64,000 nt of DNA, taken from positions 93,012-157,011 of the IMG/VR virus record IMGVR_UViG_3300028569_002586, one strand, 5' to 3'. The DNA is from a virus. The notes beneath the pieces are model-generated. The model was not told the DNA's origin. It did no database searches and saw only the letters and a list, made by a program, of their open reading frames with translations. This document shows positions 7,835 through 16,632 of this stretch, one piece after another (position 1 is the stretch's first letter; each line of letters begins with the position of its first letter). The translations under genes and the position numbers were made by a program.

Positions 7835-8369
7835 TTTCGAGCAATATTATAATGAAGGCCTTGGCAGTTTCGTAAAGAAAATGGGTGGTGACATAAGTAG
7901 AGGTATCAAAAAGACTGTACGTACAGCTCTTAATCCCGGGACATATATAGCTGCAGCTGGTAATGCTATTAAAGCAGCTCCAGGGGTTGTTGGTGCAGCT
8001 GGTAAATTCATGAAACAAGGCCCAAGTATTGCAGGTACAGCAGCAGGTATAGCAGGAGCTGCAGGGGGTGCACTAGCTAAGACAGGTGAATATGTAAAAG
8101 CAGGATGGGGAGATCAAGATATCTTGATCTCCAACAAGCCGGCCGGCGGCGAAAATCTTGATATACCAACATATCAGAACCTTGCAGCATCAGGTAAGAT
8201 AAAATTGAGCCTACCAGCTGGTAAGACAAATCTATCTCAGCTAGCAGCAGGAGATTCATACAGTGTTGTAAACAAGAGAACAGGGCAATCAACACAATAT
8301 AAAGTCACAAATAAGCAGGGCAATACCATCCAGGTAGTTGATGCTGCAGTTATGCAAAAGAAAGTATAG
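7827..8369 (+). CDS. Ala/Gly-rich late protein, possible internal head or membrane-active protein
   Basis: The ATG at 7827 has a strong AGGAGG site at 7811-7816 and overlaps the upstream stop. The 180-aa product starts MINFEQYYNE/G, similar to the packaged-protein leaders, though Y replaces L/I at P3. A basic amphipathic stretch and a long Ala/Gly-rich segment follow (about residues 35-85) that could insert into a membrane, then a beta-rich C-terminal domain. Function unknown. Confidence 0.6.
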   Translation: MINFEQYYNEGLGSFVKKMGGDISRGIKKTVRTALNPGTYIAAAGNAIKAAPGVVGAAGKFMKQGPSIAGTAAGIAGAAGGALAKTGEYVKAGWGDQDILISNKPAGGENLDIPTYQNLAASGKIKLSLPAGKTNLSQLAAGDSYSVVNKRTGQSTQYKVTNKQGNTIQVVDAAVMQKKV

Positions 8370-8393
8370 GTAGCTAAATCTGAAAATAACCAG

Positions 8394-8421
8394 TTGATTT
8401 CTTGTTTTTTTCTGTTATAAT
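8394..8421 (+). promoter_or_regulatory. Upstream sigma70-like promoter of the queD region
   Basis: TTGATT (8394-8399), 16-nt spacer, TATAAT (8416-8421). It would give a leader of about 60 nt before queD and stands in tandem with the promoter at 8455-8482. Confidence 0.5.
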
Positions 8422-8454
8422 ATCAATAGGTATAGAAAGAATAACTTTGGTGAG

Positions 8455-8482
8455 TTGATTATTATTGTTAATCAGTTATTAT
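8455..8482 (+). promoter_or_regulatory. Leaderless-type promoter of queD
   Basis: TTGATT (8455-8460), 16-nt spacer, TATTAT (8477-8482), then 6 nt to the ATG at 8489, the same geometry as the queE, dpdA and 21780 promoters. Confidence 0.6.
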
Positions 8483-8488
8483 GTTGAT

Positions 8489-9190
8489 ATGAAATTTACG
8501 AGTACAAAGATAATAGAATTAGGTTCATGCGCATTCAGACAATGGAGAGCAGACAGTCACTGCAAGTTCATACATGGTTACAGATTAATAGCGAAATTCT
8601 ATTTTACATGTGATTATTTGGATGAAAGAAATTGGGTAGTAGATTTTGGTGGTCTTAAGGAGCTCAAGCAAGTACTAGAGAAGCAATTTGATCATACATT
8701 CTGTGTATCAGCTGATGATCCTTTACTAGAACAATTCAAAGCTTTGCATGCTTCAGGAGCAGCAGATCTGAGAATTATGCCCAAGGGTGTTGGCATAGAG
8801 AGAACAACAGAGTGGTGTTTTGAAATAGCAGATGCACATGTGAGAAGCATTACAAACAACAGATGTTGGGTAGATAAAGTTGAAGTATGGGAGCATGATA
8901 AAAATTCTGCAATTGCAGAGTATGCTGCACCTGCAACATTCATCAATAGCAAACATGACACAAAAGTTGAAGGTAGGTTCATTGCTGAACAATATGAGCT
9001 CAAGCTTGATCAACCCACAACTCCATATGCTACAGCTGTGGGCGCACCAGCACCAGGCATTACAAAGGTTTCTGAGGGTGGTCAAATTGACAATACACCT
9101 CTAAAGAAGGATATTAAACCTGCACCCTTGTACACACAGAAGAGCAGTGGATATGGTAATCTCTTTGGTGGCACCTCCTGGGGTACATGA
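8489..9190 (+). CDS. queD: QueD-like 6-carboxytetrahydropterin synthase with altered zinc site
   Basis: Expected to act after FolE, giving 6-carboxytetrahydropterin for QueE. The fold is visible from SHCKFIHGYRL (catalytic-type Cys and HG pair), WVVDFGGLK, FDHTF and KVEVWEH. Compared with E. coli QueD, the first zinc His falls where this protein has AFRQ and the HGH motif is HGY, so two of three zinc ligands appear changed. A C-terminal extension of about 75 residues is Pro/Thr-rich. The ATG at 8489 was chosen because a promoter ends 6 nt upstream. The 3' end overlaps the next gene (ATGA). Confidence 0.8.
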   Translation: MKFTSTKIIELGSCAFRQWRADSHCKFIHGYRLIAKFYFTCDYLDERNWVVDFGGLKELKQVLEKQFDHTFCVSADDPLLEQFKALHASGAADLRIMPKGVGIERTTEWCFEIADAHVRSITNNRCWVDKVEVWEHDKNSAIAEYAAPATFINSKHDTKVEGRFIAEQYELKLDQPTTPYATAVGAPAPGITKVSEGGQIDNTPLKKDIKPAPLYTQKSSGYGNLFGGTSWGT

Positions 9191-9375
9191 ACATAGACAG
9201 GGATCCTTTCATTGACAGTCTTCAAGAACAGCTTGAAGCTACACTTACAAAGGAATTAAAAGGTAAGATTGAATCTGCACCGGTGTTACAGAACACAAAA
9301 AGCAGTTCTGTCAGAGAAGTTAGCTTGGAAGACGCTTTAAGAGAATTACTGGAATTAGAGAAAAAGATTACTTGA
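9187..9375 (+). CDS. Small hypothetical protein, 62 aa
   Basis: Starts inside the queD stop (ATGA), so probably translated by coupling. The product is a hydrophilic, charged helix with no motif I recognise. It ends converging on phoH, overlapping it by 8 nt. Confidence 0.55.
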   Translation: MNIDRDPFIDSLQEQLEATLTKELKGKIESAPVLQNTKSSSVREVSLEDALRELLELEKKIT

Positions 9376-10108
9376 TCTTGATGCTGGCAATCACCTTGAC
9401 AATAAACTTCAGAAGTTTGCTTCTTGTAATGTCCTCTTCAGTAAAGTGAAATGTGCATATGCCATTCTCCTTGCTGGATGCTGAATCAAAAGCATTCATT
9501 ATCTTTTCAAAACCTGATTTCTGAATATCAGATTGCAAGGAGTCACCTATGACAAACAACTTGCAGTTTTTTCCAAATCTGGTTAAAATTGTAACTAGTT
9601 CACTATGTTCAAGATTTTGTGCTTCATCTACTATTACCACATTATTCATGAATGTGGAGCCTCTCAAAAAATTAACTGGAATACTTTTGAGATAATCACT
9701 GTTAAACAACATTTCTGTTATTTGTTTGCCTACTAATTCATCACATTTCTCCACAAGAGGTATACTCCATGGCTTGAATTTTTCATCCACTTCACCAGGA
9801 AGACTTCCAAGTTTTCTTGTGGCAGATTCAACAATGCTTCTTATGTACACAATCTCATCAATCTTCTTGTCCCTGAGCATTGAAAGAGCCACATATACTG
9901 CCAGGTATGTCTTTGAGGATCCCGCAGGCCCATCACAAAACAGTATTTGTGATCCATCTTCCATAGCTATATCAACGAACGCTTTGTGATGTTCGTTTAA
10001 ATGAAACTTTTGGTCAATTTTAAAATTAAGAAAAATATCATTTCTAATAATACCATTCTCATCTTTAGCTTTGGCAGCTTTTTTCAGCTGTCTGTCTTTT
10101 TTAGACAT
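9368..10108 (-). CDS. phoH: PhoH-like P-loop ATPase
   Basis: The 246-aa protein has Walker A GPAGSSKT (residues 60-67) and Walker B VVIVDEAQN (about 156-164), with the conserved VYIRS and GDSLQSD blocks of the PhoH family. PhoH-like genes are very common in marine T4-like phages; the biochemical role is unsettled, possibly RNA-related. A late-type octamer lies 7 nt upstream on the minus strand. Confidence 0.9.
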   Translation of the reverse strand: MSKKDRQLKKAAKAKDENGIIRNDIFLNFKIDQKFHLNEHHKAFVDIAMEDGSQILFCDGPAGSSKTYLAVYVALSMLRDKKIDEIVYIRSIVESATRKLGSLPGEVDEKFKPWSIPLVEKCDELVGKQITEMLFNSDYLKSIPVNFLRGSTFMNNVVIVDEAQNLEHSELVTILTRFGKNCKLFVIGDSLQSDIQKSGFEKIMNAFDSASSKENGICTFHFTEEDITRSKLLKFIVKVIASIKIK

Positions 10109-10115
10109 CTATAAT

Positions 10116-10123
10116 TATTTATT
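10116..10123 (-). promoter_or_regulatory. Late promoter octamer AATAAATA (minus strand)
   Basis: Minus strand AATAAATA, 7 nt before the phoH ATG. It overlaps the -35 of the divergent queE promoter. Confidence 0.55.
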
Positions 10124-10149
10124 GATTTCTGCTATCTTTATCTTATAAT
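10122..10149 (+). promoter_or_regulatory. Leaderless-type sigma70 promoter of queE
   Basis: TTGATT (10122-10127), 16-nt spacer, TATAAT (10144-10149), 6 nt, ATG at 10156. The seventh base after the -10 is the A of the ATG. Confidence 0.7.
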
Positions 10150-10155
10150 TTGGTC

Positions 10156-10893
10156 ATGGAAAAGCATATCTTTCTTAGTGATGACAAAATCTTTCATACC
10201 ATTGAAGGAGAGGGTGAGCATATAGGCAAGCCTTCTGTATTCATGCGTGTCTCTATGTGTAACCTCACGTGCAAGGGTTTTGCAAGCAAGGACTCACCTC
10301 ATGGTTGCGACAGTTTTGTGAGCTGGTCAGTGAAGAATCGAATGACATATGATGAGATTCTTGATCTAATGGAGCAAAATAACTATATTAAATTTCTAAA
10401 TAGAGGTGATATTTTAAAAATTACAGGTGGTGAGCCTCTCATACAACAGAAAAATCTCTTGGAGCTCATGAAAGCTTTCTTAGATCGATATGGTTTTGTG
10501 CCTCGCATTGATTTTGAAACAAACGCAACTCTCATGCCCCTGGAGCCTTGGTATGAAGAATATTTTGCTACATTTACTACATCTCCTAAATTATCAAATA
10601 ATGGCGATCCTGAGAATAAAAGGTACATACCTGCAACTCTTGAATGGCACGCAAAGAATGGATCAGGATTCAAGTTTGTTGTGGCCAAAGAGAGTGATCT
10701 TGATGAGATTTATACAAAATATATTGACAGATTCAACATCAAGCGTAACAAGATATGGCTTATGCCTTGTTGTGGCAGCAGAGAAGAACACATAAAGATT
10801 GCGCCTATTGTTGCAGAATTTTGCAAAGAAAGAGGATTAAGCTTTAGTCCAAGATTGCAGCTTGTTATTTGGGATAAGGCTCTTAAAGTTTAA
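10156..10893 (+). CDS. queE: 7-carboxy-7-deazaguanine synthase, radical SAM
   Basis: Converts 6-carboxytetrahydropterin to 7-carboxy-7-deazaguanine using SAM and a 4Fe-4S cluster. The N-terminus IFHTIEGEGEHIGKPSVFMR is family-typical; MCNLTCKGF supplies C35 and C39, but the third cluster Cys is C51 in GCDSF, a wide C-x3-C-x11-C spacing instead of CxxxCxxC. GGEPL follows (SAM binding). About 245 aa is normal. The start at 10156 was chosen over the TTG at 10150 because of promoter geometry. Confidence 0.88.
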   Translation: MEKHIFLSDDKIFHTIEGEGEHIGKPSVFMRVSMCNLTCKGFASKDSPHGCDSFVSWSVKNRMTYDEILDLMEQNNYIKFLNRGDILKITGGEPLIQQKNLLELMKAFLDRYGFVPRIDFETNATLMPLEPWYEEYFATFTTSPKLSNNGDPENKRYIPATLEWHAKNGSGFKFVVAKESDLDEIYTKYIDRFNIKRNKIWLMPCCGSREEHIKIAPIVAEFCKERGLSFSPRLQLVIWDKALKV

Positions 10894-10896
10894 AAT

Positions 10897-11940
10897 ATGA
10901 ATATTCTTGTTACCGGTTCTTCCGGTTTAATAGGATCTGAAGTTGTTGAGTATTTCTGTCAACAAGATAATACTGTATATGGTGTTGACAACAACATGCG
11001 CAAAACATTCTTTGGTGAAAGTGGTTGCACAAATAGAAATACAAAAAGACTTAAAAAAACCTTTGATAATTTCAAACACTTAAAATACGATATACGCAAC
11101 AGAGCTAAAATTTTAAGTTTGTTTGAGGACATAAAATTTGATGCAGTAATCCATACTGCAGCTCAGCCAAGTCATGATCTTGCTGCGAGAATACCGTTTG
11201 ATGATTTTGACACCAATGCCGCTGGCACGTTGAATCTGTTGGAAGCAACCAGGCAGCATTGTCCTGAGGCTGTATTTATTCATATGTCCACAAACAAGGT
11301 GTATGGTGATAACCCCAATAAATTAGAGCTCATAGAGCACGAGAAGCGATTTGATTACAAAGATAATACCTTTCTTGGTGTACCCGAGACATTCAGTATC
11401 GATAGCTGCAAGCACTCTCTCTTTGGTGCATCAAAAGTTGCTGCAGACATTCTAGTACAAGAGTATGGAAGATATTTCAATATCAAGACTTGCTGCTTAA
11501 GAGGCGGTTGTCTCACTGGTCCAAATCATTGTGGTGTTGAGCTTCACGGTTTCCTGAGTTATCTTGTAAAGTGTAATATAACACGAAAACAATATAAAAT
11601 ATTCGGCTACAAAGGCAAACAAGTACGTGACAACATACACAGCTTGGATGTTGTGAGATTCATGGATTTTTTTATTGCTTCACCCAAAATTGGTGCCATT
11701 TATAACATTGGTGGTGGCAAACAGAATAGCTGCTCCATTCTTGAAGCTTTTGACAAAGTGGCAGGTGTTACTGGCAGGCAAATGGACTATGAATACATTG
11801 ACTGTGCCAGAGACGGTGATCATATTTGTTATTATTCTGATTTGTCAAAAATGAAAATGGATTATAAAGACTGGGATATTACTAAAAGTCTAGATGTTAT
11901 TTTTCTAGAAATAGTTAATTCACATTTGAAAAAGATTTAA
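10897..11940 (+). CDS. NAD-dependent sugar epimerase/dehydratase, CDP-paratose 2-epimerase-like
   Basis: Extended short-chain dehydrogenase, 347 aa. The N-terminal TGSSGLIGS is the NAD-binding Gly-rich loop; HTAAQPSHD and STNKVYGD resemble CDP-paratose/CDP-tyvelose epimerases, and [11 protein letters not shown] contains a Ser-rather-than-Tyr variant near the usual YxxxK site. It starts 3 nt after queE and opens the sugar island. It probably interconverts a nucleotide sugar used by the glycosyltransferases downstream; the exact substrate is unknown. Confidence 0.75.
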   Translation: MNILVTGSSGLIGSEVVEYFCQQDNTVYGVDNNMRKTFFGESGCTNRNTKRLKKTFDNFKHLKYDIRNRAKILSLFEDIKFDAVIHTAAQPSHDLAARIPFDDFDTNAAGTLNLLEATRQHCPEAVFIHMSTNKVYGDNPNKLELIEHEKRFDYKDNTFLGVPETFSIDSCKHSLFGASKVAADILVQEYGRYFNIKTCCLRGGCLTGPNHCGVELHGFLSYLVKCNITRKQYKIFGYKGKQVRDNIHSLDVVRFMDFFIASPKIGAIYNIGGGKQNSCSILEAFDKVAGVTGRQMDYEYIDCARDGDHICYYSDLSKMKMDYKDWDITKSLDVIFLEIVNSHLKKI

Positions 11941-11961
11941 ACAAGATTAAATGTATCTAAC

Positions 11962-12699
11962 ATGAGAATAGCTATTTCAGGATCTGCTTGTCAAGGTAAA
12001 ACAACTTTAGTAAATGATTTTATTAAGAATTGGCCTTCTTATAAGAAATCTAATGAAAGCTACAGAAAGGTTATCAAGGAAGATAAATTAAAAATCAATA
12101 AGCAAGTCAATCAAGATAGTCAGTGGAAAATTTTAAACTGTCTCATAGATGATATTCAGAAGGCTTCAAAAGAAACACATGTCATCTTTGACAGATGTCC
12201 GCTTGATAATCTCATCTATTCAATGTGGTGCTTTGAGTCTGGTGCCTCTGATATTGACAAAGCTTTTATTGACAAATGCATTCCTCTTGTAAGTGAAAGC
12301 TTGAAGCTTATAGACATAATCTTCTTCCTGCCCATCACAAGAGTAGCACCTGTTAAAATTTCTGAAAAAGATGACCGTGAAACAGACAAAGTTTTCATCA
12401 AAGAAATTGATAATATCTTTAAAATGGTGCACCAGCAGTATCTTAAAAATGGGGGTGTTCCCTTCTTCTGCGCTGATGATAAGCCAGGCTTCATTGAGGT
12501 ATTTGGCAATCCTGAAGAGAGAATAAAGATGATTGAACTGTATCTTAATAAAGAAGGCGATCTGATTAGTGAAGAAGACAGTGTTTTGAGCCCTGAAAAC
12601 CTGGATTTAATGGAAACTCTTCTGGGAATACAGAAGAAAGCACAAGATTCAGAGAATGAAGAGAAAAGACTTAGGGACAAATTCATCTTCGGCAAATAA
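11962..12699 (+). CDS. P-loop kinase/AAA_28-like protein (NadR or nucleoside kinase-like)
   Basis: Starts MRIAISGSACQGKTT with a Walker A GSACQGKT (residues 7-14), then FDRCPLDNLIYS, resembling the substrate-binding DR motif of deoxynucleoside and NadR-type kinases. 245 aa with a charged helical C-terminal tail. A second member of the same general type lies at 34959-35537. Substrate unknown; nucleotide metabolism is likely. Confidence 0.6.
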   Translation: MRIAISGSACQGKTTLVNDFIKNWPSYKKSNESYRKVIKEDKLKINKQVNQDSQWKILNCLIDDIQKASKETHVIFDRCPLDNLIYSMWCFESGASDIDKAFIDKCIPLVSESLKLIDIIFFLPITRVAPVKISEKDDRETDKVFIKEIDNIFKMVHQQYLKNGGVPFFCADDKPGFIEVFGNPEERIKMIELYLNKEGDLISEEDSVLSPENLDLMETLLGIQKKAQDSENEEKRLRDKFIFGK

Positions 12700-12702
12700 A
12701 TA
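12695..12702 (+). promoter_or_regulatory. Late promoter octamer AATAAATA
   Basis: AATAAATA, 5 nt, then the GTG at 12708; overlaps the end of the kinase gene. Confidence 0.65.
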
Positions 12703-12707
12703 ATTAG

Positions 12708-12923
12708 GTGAGTAAGTTTAACGATAAAATTGAAGAACTAAACGAAGGCTTCAAATCCATTCTTTATAAAAAAAGAGAGTTTTACCCAAAGAATTTCAAT
12801 CTTTCAGAAGAGTTTGTCAAAGCCTTTAAAACAGAATACAAGAGACTACTTGATGAAGGCATAGAGCCAAAAAAAGCTCTTGTAAGACTCAACAAAGCTT
12901 TGCTATTTCACACAGCTAATTAA
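12708..12923 (+). CDS. Small late protein, head-packaged candidate
   Basis: A 71-aa product from GTG. The N-terminus MSKFNDKIEELNE/G includes L-N-E/G, a gp21-type site, after an amphipathic helix. The remainder is basic and helical. A late octamer lies 5 nt upstream. Converges on the minus-strand structural gene with 4 nt overlap. Confidence 0.6.
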   Translation: MSKFNDKIEELNEGFKSILYKKREFYPKNFNLSEEFVKAFKTEYKRLLDEGIEPKKALVRLNKALLFHTAN

Positions 12924-13615
12924 AAGAAATATAATATTCTGTAATAGATATAATTTGCACCAAAGAGAACTGTCTTTGTATTAACTCTAAAGTTTAATGT
13001 ACCAAAATCTCCAAGAGAACTAAACGACAGTGCATCAATTCTAGGCACTGCAGATAATGGCGGTAAATCTATGCCATTAAAATTTGTACCTGCAGGTATC
13101 AAGGTGAAATGCCATGGTTGTATGGCATTTCCAACCACAGAAGGAACATTGTTAATTGCTACAGGGCTTGCTGAAGCATTTGCCAGGATTGTTACCAGTC
13201 CACTTGCTTCATATCTACGGCCAATGGCTGAAGTAGTGGCAACAAGATTGTAAAGAGATGTATACTCTGGTGAGCCAATGACAAAATCAGCTGATGTAAC
13301 AAGCCCATTTGTAAGTGTCATTCTGTTTGTATATCCAAATGCTTTGCTGTTGCCCTGGATGCCGTTAGAGAAATATGCCTGGCTGCTCAAAGCATCAACA
13401 CTTATTGTTGTGAAAATAGCATCATTACCTGTTAGTGAACCAGCAAGTACAGTGTTACCATTAATATCTTCTTTGACAACATTAAAATTATCAAACGTTA
13501 TTGTGCCTGTTCCATTAGCTGTTTGAAGAATAAGAAGATCTGTATCAAGAGCTATTTGTGATTGCGGTAGATCCTGTATATTAACAAAATTGCTATTTGT
13601 TGTATTATTTGCCAT
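12920..13615 (-). CDS. Putative virion structural (fibre-like) protein
   Basis: A 231-aa protein rich in Asn, Thr, Ser and Ala, with alternating hydrophobic/polar residues typical of beta-rich fibres. It has no Cys and no membrane segment. A perfect TATAAATA octamer lies 6 nt before its ATG. Exact location in the virion unknown. Confidence 0.55.
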   Translation of the reverse strand: MANNTTNSNFVNIQDLPQSQIALDTDLLILQTANGTGTITFDNFNVVKEDINGNTVLAGSLTGNDAIFTTISVDALSSQAYFSNGIQGNSKAFGYTNRMTLTNGLVTSADFVIGSPEYTSLYNLVATTSAIGRRYEASGLVTILANASASPVAINNVPSVVGNAIQPWHFTLIPAGTNFNGIDLPPLSAVPRIDALSFSSLGDFGTLNFRVNTKTVLFGANYIYYRILYFF

Positions 13616-13621
13616 TAATGA

Positions 13622-13629
13622 TATTTATA
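13622..13629 (-). promoter_or_regulatory. Late promoter octamer TATAAATA (minus strand)
   Basis: Minus strand perfect TATAAATA, 6 nt before the ATG ending at 13615. Confidence 0.7.
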
Positions 13630-13648
13630 CTAAAATATAGAAGTCAAT

Positions 13649-14464
13649 ATGGATAAAATAGGAGTTGGTGTAGTTACTTGCAATAGACCGAGTTTCTTTC
13701 TTAAATGCTTTAATTCAATACCTGTTGATATTGAACTAGTAGTAGTTAATGATGGTGCAGATTTCTCTGATATTGAAAAGTTAAAACAAAAAAGACATTT
13801 TGACTATATACATAACAATGTTAATCTAGGTGTTGGCAAATCAAAGAACATACTTTTTAAGCAGCTGCTTGCCAAAGATTGTGATCATATATTTCTAATT
13901 GAAGATGATATTGTTATTAAAGACAAGAGCGTCTTTAAAGAGTACATTAAAGCTCGCAATTTAACTGGTATTCAGCATTTCAATTTTGGCTATCACGGCC
14001 CAGCTAACAAGAACGGTGTCTCTGGTGGACCGCCCAAACCGAGATTCATTGTTGACTATGGCAACACAAAAATTGCCATCAATCATCACAGTGTTGGTGC
14101 ATTCTGCTATTACACAAAAGATGTCTTGAAAAAAGTTGGCCTAATAGATGAAGAATACACTAATGCCTTTGAGCACGTAGATCATGATTATAGAATTGCT
14201 AAAGCTGGGTATAGTACGCCATATTGGAATTTTGCTGACATGGCTAATAGTTGTGATTTTCTTGAAGAAATAGAATGTTCAGAGAAGAGCAGTTCTATAA
14301 GACCAAGAGATGACTGGAGCTCCAATATTAGAAAAGGATATGAAACATTTAAAACAAAACACAACTGCTACCCTGCATTTCAAGGCGGGGTACCTGATAC
14401 TGGGGAGCAGGAAGTCAAAAATATTATGAAACAAATTTATAAAAAATATGCTAAACGAAACTGA
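13649..14464 (+). CDS. Family 2-type glycosyltransferase
   Basis: GT-A fold protein, 271 aa: GVGVVTCNRP at the N-terminus, VVVNDGA (nucleotide-sugar site), NLGVGKSKN and LIEDDI, whose acidic pair fits the metal-binding DxD position. It opens the run of tightly packed glycosyltransferase genes; its 3' end overlaps the next by 17 nt. Donor and acceptor unknown. Confidence 0.8.
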   Translation: MDKIGVGVVTCNRPSFFLKCFNSIPVDIELVVVNDGADFSDIEKLKQKRHFDYIHNNVNLGVGKSKNILFKQLLAKDCDHIFLIEDDIVIKDKSVFKEYIKARNLTGIQHFNFGYHGPANKNGVSGGPPKPRFIVDYGNTKIAINHHSVGAFCYYTKDVLKKVGLIDEEYTNAFEHVDHDYRIAKAGYSTPYWNFADMANSCDFLEEIECSEKSSSIRPRDDWSSNIRKGYETFKTKHNCYPAFQGGVPDTGEQEVKNIMKQIYKKYAKRN

Positions 14465-15203
14465 TTTTATTATTCCTGTGTTCATTGATCATGCAGATAG
14501 ATTGCGCAATCTAAAAATCATGCTCTCTTATCTCAAGAAGATTGGTGCAACAAATGTGTATGTCCGCGAGTACTTTGACAGCGCACATAAAACAGGCGAA
14601 CTACAAGCATTGTTTCCTGAGTATCATTTTTCAAGCAAAGAAAGAGATGCGCCTTTCTTCAATAAAATGACATGTGTAAATGAAGTGTTCAAGATGTTTT
14701 CCAGGGGCAAAGTTGTAAGCTTTTATGATGTAGATGTTCTCTTTTCAAAGAAAGACCTCATTGAAGCATCAGATTTAATTCTCAAGAAACAGGCTGATGT
14801 TGTATATCCATATAATGGTTATTTTTATGATGTACCTGCAGAAACTGTAAAGCTACTGGAGACAGATCTCACTACACCTATTAATCTCAATACATGCAAA
14901 CTGTTCAATACTGGCTCACATGGTGGTGGTGCACTTTTTGACAGACAGGTATTCGAAGATGGTGGCATGTGTAACCCTAATTTTAAAAATGTTGGTTATG
15001 ATGATGATGAAATAAGAGTTAGATTTGATAAACTCAATTACAAGATCACAAGAACAAAGGGTGTACTTCTGCACCTAAATCATTTTCGTGGTGCCACCTC
15101 TTTTAATCATAATGACTACACAACAAATAATGTCAATGAGGTCGAAAAAGTAACACACATGACAAAAGAACAGTTACAAGCATACATCAAGGGCTGGAAA
15201 TGA
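14448..15203 (+). CDS. Glycosyltransferase (galactosyltransferase-like, GT-A)
   Basis: A 251-aa protein with FYDVDVLF (DxD motif) in the centre, GYDDDEIRVR resembling the GW/GxExD acceptor motif of GT7-type galactosyltransferases, and a late His motif LHLNHFRG. Overlaps both neighbours, so part of one translational unit. Probably adds a hexose to the same glycan as its neighbours. Confidence 0.7.
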   Translation: MLNETDFIIPVFIDHADRLRNLKIMLSYLKKIGATNVYVREYFDSAHKTGELQALFPEYHFSSKERDAPFFNKMTCVNEVFKMFSRGKVVSFYDVDVLFSKKDLIEASDLILKKQADVVYPYNGYFYDVPAETVKLLETDLTTPINLNTCKLFNTGSHGGGALFDRQVFEDGGMCNPNFKNVGYDDDEIRVRFDKLNYKITRTKGVLLHLNHFRGATSFNHNDYTTNNVNEVEKVTHMTKEQLQAYIKGWK

Positions 15204-15997
15204 ACATACCCTTACTCAAGGGCGGGCTTTGCAATCAATTATTTCAAATTGCTGCAACCTATGCTCATAGCTTAAAACACAATCAAGAATTAGGCATAAA
15301 TTATAATTTTCCATTTGTTGCTCATCAAGGCCTACATCCAAGAAAATACAAAGATAACTTTTTTTCAAAAATACAGTCCACAGACATTATGCCTAGCAAA
15401 ACATTCAATAATCTTGGCTTTACTCTTACTGATATCCCTGTCGAACACAATCTAATTGTCGATGGGTATTTTCAGTGTTATAAATTTTTTGAAAATTATA
15501 CGGCTGAAGTACAGAATTTATTTGTGTTCCCTGATAGCATACAACAAAAAATAACCAAAGCTGTTGAAAAGATTAATAAACCTCTTTGTGCTATTCATGT
15601 GCGCCGCGGTGACTACAAATCGCTTGCACCACACCACATGGTATGCAATACAGATTATTACATTGAATGCGCTAAAAAAATAAAACAAATAAATGCAAAT
15701 GCTCTCTTTATTGTCATGACTGATGACAAGCAGCACGTTTTCTCTGAATTCAAAAAACAGTTTGAAGATGGTGATTTTATTATTAGTAATTCTGCCGATG
15801 AATTAGAAGATTTATACCTGCTTACACAAGCTGACTATATAATTGGCAGCAATAGTTCTTTTTCATGGTGGGGTGCTTTCTTTAATAAGCAGAAAAAGAA
15901 CACACTTTTCCCCGAAGTATGGTTTGGTCCAGAAGGCGTTAAGGAATACGGAAATCCTGATATCTATACTGATTATATGGAAAAAGTAAAAGTATAA
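15200..15997 (+). CDS. GT11-type alpha-1,2-fucosyltransferase
   Basis: 265 aa. The N-terminal GGLCNQLFQIAA is the family entry motif, HVRRGDY (133-139) is the signature of alpha-1,2/1,6-fucosyltransferases that bind the GDP-sugar, and SNSSFSWWGAFF is the third conserved block. Transfers L-fucose, or a related L-sugar, from a GDP donor. ATGA overlap with the preceding gene. Confidence 0.85.
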   Translation: MNIPLLKGGLCNQLFQIAATYAHSLKHNQELGINYNFPFVAHQGLHPRKYKDNFFSKIQSTDIMPSKTFNNLGFTLTDIPVEHNLIVDGYFQCYKFFENYTAEVQNLFVFPDSIQQKITKAVEKINKPLCAIHVRRGDYKSLAPHHMVCNTDYYIECAKKIKQINANALFIVMTDDKQHVFSEFKKQFEDGDFIISNSADELEDLYLLTQADYIIGSNSSFSWWGAFFNKQKKNTLFPEVWFGPEGVKEYGNPDIYTDYMEKVKV

Positions 15998-16013
15998 CCT
16001 ATAATATATAAGA

Positions 16014-16631
16014 ATGAAAAGCTATAGCCAATACGGACAGGATGTTGCACTTTATAATAATTTTTTTAAGGACAAGAAGAATGGTTATTTTGTTGAAATT
16101 GGTGCCTTCGATGGCCTTCTTCTGAGCAATACGTATTTGTTTGAAGAAAGAGGTTGGGATGGTGTTTGTGTTGAGCCAATGAATGACGCCTTTGAACAAT
16201 TGAAAAAGAACCGCAAATGCAAGTGCTTTAATTACGCAGTAACCAACAGGGATGATGAATATCTTGACTTTTGCAAAATTACTGGTTTTAATAATATGTT
16301 AAGCGGGGTAATAGATTCCTATGATGATAAACATAAAGAAAGAATTCTTAGAGAGTGTCCACAGCTTGGAACAAAAGAAAAAATTAAAGTTAAAAATATT
16401 CAGTTTAATGACCTAATTACAGAGACAACAATTGATCTCCTGTCTGTTGATACAGAGGGTGGAGAAGATGCATTGCTCAATTCAATTGACATGGTAAAAT
16501 ATAAAATTGATGTGATTTTAATTGAAGATAATTACAGCCAGTATCGTAACACACTGAGTGAGCAAATTAAAGACCTGTACAAGATATCCGATATCTCTCT
16601 TGGTGATGACATTGTGCTCAAGAGAAGATAA
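16014..16631 (+). CDS. FkbM-family SAM methyltransferase
   Basis: 205 aa: YSQYGQDV, then VEIGAFDG (SAM-binding loop), CVEPM, and SVDTEGGE. These are the hallmarks of FkbM methyltransferases, which often O-methylate sugars. Lying among glycosyltransferases, it probably methylates a glycan residue. A second FkbM gene lies at 17460. Confidence 0.82.
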   Translation: MKSYSQYGQDVALYNNFFKDKKNGYFVEIGAFDGLLLSNTYLFEERGWDGVCVEPMNDAFEQLKKNRKCKCFNYAVTNRDDEYLDFCKITGFNNMLSGVIDSYDDKHKERILRECPQLGTKEKIKVKNIQFNDLITETTIDLLSVDTEGGEDALLNSIDMVKYKIDVILIEDNYSQYRNTLSEQIKDLYKISDISLGDDIVLKRR

Positions 16632-16632
16632 A

